Shown here piece after piece: positions 5,230-9,326 of a stretch of DNA of 9,326 nucleotides. A program made the translations under genes and the position numbers. This DNA comes from an uncultured bacterium (lineage in GTDB: Bacteria > Bacillota > Clostridia > Oscillospirales > Butyricicoccaceae), in the NCBI GenBank assembly GCA_905215125.1, contig CAJMOV010000059.1:1-9326 (forward strand), in the 5' to 3' direction. How positions within the stretch are numbered: the first letter of the stretch is position 1; each line of letters starts with the position of its first letter. Under the pieces are notes generated by a model. That model did no database searches and was not told the DNA's origin. It worked only from the letters and a program-made list of their open reading frames with translations.

Positions 5230-7050
5230 ATGATTCGAAACGATCTCCGCAACATCGCCATTGTCGCGCACGTCGACCATGGCAAGACCACCCTGGTGGA
5301 TGAAATGCTCAAGCAGAGCGGCGTCTTCCGCGAAAATCAGGCGGTGGCCGACCGCGTCATGGATTCAGGCGACCTCGAGCGCGAGCGCGGCATCACCATA
5401 TTGGCAAAGAACACATCGGTGTATTACAAAGACGTCAAAATCAACGTCGTCGACACGCCGGGTCACGCTGATTTCGGCGGCGAGGTCGAGCGTGTGCTCA
5501 AAATGGTCAGCGGCGTGCTGCTTTTGGTCGACGCGGCCGAAGGCCCCATGCCGCAGACCCGCTTTGTGCTGCAAAAGGCCCTGTCGCTGGGGCACAAGGT
5601 CATTGTTGTCATCAACAAAATCGACCGGCCCGACGCCCGCATCGACGAAGTGGTCGACGAGGTGCTCGACCTGCTCATCAGCCTTGACGCCAACGACGAC
5701 CAGCTCAACAGCCCGGTGCTGTTCTGCTCGGGCCGCGATGGCACGGCCGCTTTGTCGCCCGATGGCCCCATGCAGGATTTGTCCCCCCTGTTTGAAACCA
5801 TTTTAAGCCATATCGATCCGCCAGAGGGGGATCCGGATGGCCCGCTTCAGCTGCTGGTCTCTTCTATTGATTACAACGATTACGTTGGCCGCACCTGTAC
5901 CGGCCGTATCGAGCGCGGCGCGGCGCGGCGCACCCAGGAAATCATCGTCACCCCTTATCACCGGAACCACCCCGATTACAAGGCCAAGGCCGTCAACCTG
6001 TTCCAGATAGAAGGGCTTAAGCGCACCCCCATCGAGCAGGCGCAGGCGGGCGACATCATCTGCCTGTCCGGCATAGCCGACATCACCATTGGCGACACCG
6101 TCTGCGATGTTGAGCATCCGGAGCCGCTGCCTTTTGTCAAGATTTCCGAGCCGACGGTGGAAATGACCTTCTCGGTCAACAACGGCCCCTTTGCCGGGCG
6201 GGAAGGAAAGTTCGTCACCTCGCGCCATCTGCGCGACAGGCTGCAGCGCGAGCTTTTAAAGGACGTCTCCCTGCGCGTGCAGGACACCGACACGACGGAG
6301 AGCTTCCGCGTCGCTGGCCGCGGAGAAATGCACCTGTCCATCCTCATCGAGACTATGCGGCGCGAGGGGTACGAGTTTATGGTGGGGGCGCCCAAGGTGC
6401 TGCTGCATGAGGAAAACGGCGTCACCATGGAACCAGTCGAGCGCTTTGTCTGTGACGTGCCGGCCGATTACGTCGGGGCCGTCATGGAAAAGTTGGGGGC
6501 GCGCAAGGGGGATTTGCAGCAGATGAACCCACAGGGCGATCGTATGCGTATCGAATACCTCATCCCCGCCCGCGGATTGTTCGGCTACCGCAACGAATTT
6601 TTGACCGACACGCGCGGCGAAGGCATTATGAGCAGCGTGTTCGACAGCTTCCAGCCCTATAAGGGGGAAATTCCTACACGCCCGACCGGATCGCTCGTCG
6701 CCTTTGAAACGGGAGAGGCCGTCACCTACGGCTTATACAACGCGCAGGAGCGTGGGGCGCTGTTCATCGGTCCCGGCACGCCGGTTTACGAGGGCATGGT
6801 GGTCGGCCAGTCGCCCAAGAGCGAGGACATCACCGTCAACGTCTGCAAAAAAAAGCATGTCACCAATATGCGCGCCAGCGGCAGCGACGAGGCATTGCGC
6901 CTGACGCCGCCGCGTAACATGAGCCTGGAAATGTGCATCGAGTTCATCACCGACGATGAGCTGATTGAGGTCACGCCCAAAAGCCTGCGCATCCGCAAAC
7001 GCATCCTCAATAACCAGCAGCGCATGAAGCAGAAGTTCGGGGGAAAGTGA
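5230..7050 (+). CDS. typA: Translational GTPase TypA/BipA
   Basis: TypA (BipA) is a ribosome-binding GTPase related to EF-G and LepA that assists 50S subunit assembly and stress or cold adaptation. The product is 606 residues, the normal family length. G motifs are AHVDHGKTT (13-21, P-loop), RGITI (53-57, switch I), DTPGH (75-79) and NKID (129-132). The G5 position reads CSGRDG (166-171) where SA is more usual. A beta-barrel domain II follows. RVAGRGEMHLSILIE (360-374) marks the EF-G III-like domain, and GARGLFGYR-type sequence (PARGLFGYRNEF) the EF-G V-like domain. The TypA-specific C-terminal domain contains CKKKHVTNMRASGSDE (539-554), matching the conserved KKLTNxRA motif. The ATG at 5230 lies 9 bases after AGAGAGG and downstream of the consensus promoter; an upstream in-frame ATG at 5125 precedes the promoter and is rejected. 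The stop is 1 base from the next start. Confidence 0.98.
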   Translation: MIRNDLRNIAIVAHVDHGKTTLVDEMLKQSGVFRENQAVADRVMDSGDLERERGITILAKNTSVYYKDVKINVVDTPGHADFGGEVERVLKMVSGVLLLVDAAEGPMPQTRFVLQKALSLGHKVIVVINKIDRPDARIDEVVDEVLDLLISLDANDDQLNSPVLFCSGRDGTAALSPDGPMQDLSPLFETILSHIDPPEGDPDGPLQLLVSSIDYNDYVGRTCTGRIERGAARRTQEIIVTPYHRNHPDYKAKAVNLFQIEGLKRTPIEQAQAGDIICLSGIADITIGDTVCDVEHPEPLPFVKISEPTVEMTFSVNNGPFAGREGKFVTSRHLRDRLQRELLKDVSLRVQDTDTTESFRVAGRGEMHLSILIETMRREGYEFMVGAPKVLLHEENGVTMEPVERFVCDVPADYVGAVMEKLGARKGDLQQMNPQGDRMRIEYLIPARGLFGYRNEFLTDTRGEGIMSSVFDSFQPYKGEIPTRPTGSLVAFETGEAVTYGLYNAQERGALFIGPGTPVYEGMVVGQSPKSEDITVNVCKKKHVTNMRASGSDEALRLTPPRNMSLEMCIEFITDDELIEVTPKSLRIRKRILNNQQRMKQKFGGK

Positions 7051-7051
7051 T

Positions 7052-7774
7052 TTGAGACAACCGGACAGGGAACAGGCCGCGCTTGAGTGGCTGGAACGCG
7101 ACCGGCTGCTGCATATCTGTATGAGCGAATCCGTACGCCGCGGACATGCCGACGTCCTGTACGCCGGCGCAGACGGCGTGCTGCTGCGCGACGATACCGC
7201 CGAAACCATCCAAGCCAGCTTTGTATCCGCACAGTCGATGCAGCCTTGGCTGGAGACCATATGCGGCAGCGGGCTGGACGTCGTTGCCCACCAGGATTTT
7301 GCCGAGCCGCTGCTTGCCCCTCTGCTTCCTGGGCGCACGGGGCGCATGAACTGTTATCACTCGGTTTACACCAAGAAAGAGCCGCTTCCCGAAACCCTGC
7401 CCGAGGGGGCGAGCATCGCGCCGTTGACGCTGGATGACGCCGAACGCGCAGAAAGCGTTTATCAAAACGCCCCGCCGGGTTACGTCACAAGGCGCATCCA
7501 GGCGGGAGTTATGCTGGGCGTTTTTTACGGCGACGAGCTGGCCGGTTTTATTGGCGAGCATACAGAAGGGGCACTGGGGATGTTGGAGGTGCTGCCACAG
7601 TACCGCCGCCGCGGCCTGGCCAGCGCGCTGATGGCGGCGAACATCAACGCGGCGCTCAGACGAGGGGAAATTCCGTTTGGCCAGATTGTCACCGGTAATG
7701 AACCTTCCCTCGCCCTGTCCCGGTCGTTGGGGCTGGAGATTTCCCAGGGCGTTATTACCTGGTTTTTTGCCTGA
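7052..7774 (+). CDS. GNAT family N-acetyltransferase
   Basis: A 240-residue protein with a GCN5-related acetyltransferase fold in its C-terminal half, transferring an acetyl group from acetyl-CoA to an unknown amine. Strands around VMLGVFYGDELAGFIGEH (153-170) lead into GMLEVLPQYRRRGLASALM (176-194), where R185-x-x-G188-x-A190 is the pyrophosphate-binding motif A. NEPSLALSRSLGLE (216-229) is the motif B helix. Residues 1-115 do not resemble a standard GNAT core and may be a second, degenerate GNAT-like half or a substrate domain. The TTG start at 7052 is one base after the typA stop, preceded by a purine-rich GGGGGAAAG that can serve as a ribosome binding site. A later in-frame ATG at codon 24 (7121) lacks a better site. 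Co-transcription with typA and the ATPase is likely. Substrate is unknown; ribosomal proteins, small molecules or antibiotics cannot be told apart. Confidence 0.88.
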   Translation: MRQPDREQAALEWLERDRLLHICMSESVRRGHADVLYAGADGVLLRDDTAETIQASFVSAQSMQPWLETICGSGLDVVAHQDFAEPLLAPLLPGRTGRMNCYHSVYTKKEPLPETLPEGASIAPLTLDDAERAESVYQNAPPGYVTRRIQAGVMLGVFYGDELAGFIGEHTEGALGMLEVLPQYRRRGLASALMAANINAALRRGEIPFGQIVTGNEPSLALSRSLGLEISQGVITWFFA

Positions 7775-7776
7775 CG

Positions 7777-8523
7777 ATGGACGGCAGATACATTGAAAGC
7801 GTCCGCCTGAAGCGTCCTCCGCAGGAAGAGTATCTTAAGCGCTTGCCGGCGGTGCGGTATTTGCAGGCAGGGAACACCCTGCGGTTTACGCAGGACGTCG
7901 CCTTTTTCGTCGGGGAGAACGGTACAGGAAAATCCACGCTGCTGGAGGCCATTGCCATCGCCTGCGGTTTCAACGCCGAAGGGGGTACGCGCAACTTCAG
8001 CTTTTCTACAAAGGAAACCCATTCTTCTCTCTGCCGATGTCTGACGGTGGCGCGCAAACGTTACCCGAGGGACGGCTTTTTCCTGCGGGCCGAGAGCTTT
8101 TATAATGTCGCAACCAATATTGACCAGATGGATGAGGAGGAGGGGCTGGGGCCGCCCGTAATCGATAGCTACGGCGGCATTTCGCTGCACCGACAGTCGC
8201 ACGGCGAGAGCTTTCTGGCGCTGGTGCAGTACCGTTTCGGTGGCCGGGGGCTTTACCTTCTGGACGAGCCGGAAGCGGCCTTGTCCCCCTCGCGGCTTTT
8301 AACGCTGCTGGCCGAAGTGCAACGTCTGGTACGCTGCGATTCGCAGCTTATCATAGCCACTCATTCCCCCATCTTGATGGCATATCCCGGCGCGCAAATC
8401 TTCCAGCTGGACGAAGACGGTATCCATGAGGTTGGCTACCGCGAAACGGAGCATTACCAGCTGACACGGCGTTTTTTGGAAAACCCCGAGCGCATGCTTC
8501 GGTATTTGCTGGAGGAAGAATAA
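7777..8523 (+). CDS. Small ABC-like AAA family ATPase (predicted ATPase, COG3910-like)
   Basis: A 248-residue soluble ATPase with all ABC-type nucleotide-binding motifs: Walker A GENGTGKST (46-54), an ABC-signature-like SHGES (141-145), Walker B LYLLDEPEAAL (159-169) and the switch histidine in ATHSPI (H196). It resembles stand-alone predicted ATPases related to the SMC/RecF/OLD group (AAA_21/AAA_23). It has no transmembrane segments, no long coiled-coil insertion and no TOPRIM nuclease domain, so it is neither an OLD nuclease nor a transporter by itself. The ATG at 7777 follows the GNAT stop by 2 bases, and no Shine-Dalgarno sequence is visible in the preceding 20 bases, so its translation probably depends on ribosomes finishing the GNAT gene. 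A strong terminator follows the TAA. The biological role is unknown; proteins of this type occur singly in many bacteria. Confidence 0.88.
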   Translation: MDGRYIESVRLKRPPQEEYLKRLPAVRYLQAGNTLRFTQDVAFFVGENGTGKSTLLEAIAIACGFNAEGGTRNFSFSTKETHSSLCRCLTVARKRYPRDGFFLRAESFYNVATNIDQMDEEEGLGPPVIDSYGGISLHRQSHGESFLALVQYRFGGRGLYLLDEPEAALSPSRLLTLLAEVQRLVRCDSQLIIATHSPILMAYPGAQIFQLDEDGIHEVGYRETEHYQLTRRFLENPERMLRYLLEEE

Positions 8524-8529
8524 AGAAAC

Positions 8530-8559
8530 CCCGGATCAGCGATCCGGGATTTTTATTTT
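8530..8559. terminator. Intrinsic terminator shared by convergent genes
   Basis: CCCGGATC (8530-8537), loop AGC, and GATCCGGG (8541-8548) form an 8-pair perfect stem followed by ATTTTTATTTT on the plus strand, a textbook intrinsic terminator for the typA operon. On the minus strand the same stem is followed by GTTTCTTTA, so it can also end the NhaC-family gene, whose stop codon TTA complement is at 8558-8560. Confidence 0.92.
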
Positions 8560-9326
8560 ACACCGGCTGTTGCTCTGCCGCCGGCTGGGTGCGCCGTGGG
8601 AAGAACCAGCGCTTGGTCAGCGCATAGCAGACCGGCGTCAGCCACAGCAGCAGACAATAGGGAATGGCAGCGACGGAGACCCCCAGCATTTGCAGCGGTA
8701 CGGCGCAGGCGACAGACCATGGAATCAACCCCGCTATCATGACGACGGAATTGGAGATATCGATGGCGAGTTCGCTTCGCGGCGCGCCCAAGTCGTCGTA
8801 AACACGGGATAACATCTGCGCGTTGAGCATGATAGCGATGGTCTGGTTGCAGAAAACGCCTGTTGTGGCGAAACTGGTGGCAGTCATGGTACCGAACAGA
8901 CCTATTTTTCGCGCGAACAGGCCGATTTTGTCTTGGACGCCATCCAACATATGGGTACCTTCAAATACTCCTGAGAAAGTACCGGAAAGAAAAACAATGC
9001 AGATGACGTTGAACATAGACTTAACCCCGCCGCCGGCCAGGACGGCGGACAGCGCGCCACCTTCGGGCGTGTAGCCCAGCAGGGCGATTTTGACGGCGTC
9101 CCACGCCGGCACGCCTTGGAGAAAGACGGTAGTGCAGAAAGAAGCGGCGATGCTGGCTAACAAAGCCCAGCGCACCTCCAGCCCGAAAAGGGGCAACGCC
9201 AGCATCAGAATGGCGGGGACGACCACCCAGAAGGACAGGTCAAAGCCGTTCGAAAGGGCGTCCAGCATGGCGGGGCCGACAGAGTCCACAGGACTTTGGT
9301 AAGCCAGCACAGCGAACAGAACGACA
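8558..9326 (-). CDS. nhaC: Na+/H+ antiporter NhaC family protein (N-terminus beyond window edge)
   Basis: An integral membrane secondary transporter of the NhaC/ion-transporter superfamily, expected to exchange Na+ for H+ across the cytoplasmic membrane. The window holds the last 255 codons; the family is usually about 450 residues, so the first 200 or so lie past position 9326. The open frame continues to the edge, and the GTG at 9310 sits inside a hydrophobic segment, so it is not the true start. Hydrophobic stretches alternate with short loops, for example around 31-48, 53-70, 104-121, 145-170, 192-215 and 217-237. Family-like motifs are ATTGVFCNQTIAIMLNAQM (153-171) and ISNSVVMIAGLIPWSVA (190-206), the LIPW being strongly characteristic. 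A basic-to-polar tail ends at QQPV. Related NhaC-family proteins also carry malate/lactate or amino acids, so Na+/H+ specificity is by family only. It converges on the typA operon. Confidence 0.9.
   Translation of the reverse strand, partial: VVLFAVLAYQSPVDSVGPAMLDALSNGFDLSFWVVVPAILMLALPLFGLEVRWALLASIAASFCTTVFLQGVPAWDAVKIALLGYTPEGGALSAVLAGGGVKSMFNVICIVFLSGTFSGVFEGTHMLDGVQDKIGLFARKIGLFGTMTATSFATTGVFCNQTIAIMLNAQMLSRVYDDLGAPRSELAIDISNSVVMIAGLIPWSVACAVPLQMLGVSVAAIPYCLLLWLTPVCYALTKRWFFPRRTQPAAEQQPV

Noticed and set aside
7777..8523. ATPase as part of an anti-phage defence system
   Set aside because: It lacks a nuclease, TOPRIM or other effector partner, and sits in a housekeeping typA operon without mobile-element signs.

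Overview
The window looks like ordinary chromosome from a GC-rich Gram-positive anaerobe, most likely a Clostridia (Oscillospiraceae-like) bacterium. This is inferred from strong purine-rich ribosome binding sites of the AAGGAGG type, GC-rich codon third positions, sigma-A-type promoters, and a gene set (Firmicutes-style nicotinate phosphoribosyltransferase, PGM-family homoserine-kinase candidate, VanZ-like protein, TypA, NhaC-family antiporter) common in that group. Taxonomy cannot be settled from the sequence alone. No transposase, integrase, CRISPR array, tRNA or rRNA was seen.

Layout. Positions 1-1222 (minus strand) hold a nicotinate phosphoribosyltransferase gene that runs off the left edge. 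Positions 1223-1544 are a divergent control region with a minus-strand extended -10 promoter for pncB, a plus-strand promoter just ahead of thrC, and between them a potential three-way-junction fold that neither promoter would transcribe. Positions 1545-4261 (plus) are a two-gene unit: threonine synthase, overlapping by 4 bases with a cofactor-independent phosphoglycerate-mutase-family enzyme that is probably the homoserine kinase. After 195 bases without a recognisable gene comes a 200-residue VanZ-like membrane protein (4457-5059), closed by a terminator hairpin whose stem begins inside the stop codon. A near-consensus promoter (5164-5193) then drives typA (5230-7050), a GNAT acetyltransferase (7052-7774, TTG start, 1-base gap) and a small ABC-like AAA ATPase (7777-8523, 2-base gap, no ribosome binding site). 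A strong intrinsic terminator at 8530-8559 separates this operon from a convergent NhaC-family antiporter gene that enters from the right edge.

How the genes work together. thrC and the PGM-like gene plausibly make the last two steps of threonine synthesis (homoserine to O-phosphohomoserine to threonine). pncB salvages nicotinate into NAD and is only a divergent neighbour. The typA operon links a ribosome-associated GTPase with two poorly characterised proteins. Their close packing implies coordinated expression, but no shared function can be read from the sequence.

The points most worth following are the homoserine kinase assignment, the three-way-junction fold between the pncB and thrC promoters, the palindrome filling the thrC promoter spacer, and the typA-GNAT-ATPase cluster. 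I found no convincing evidence of a wholly new system.
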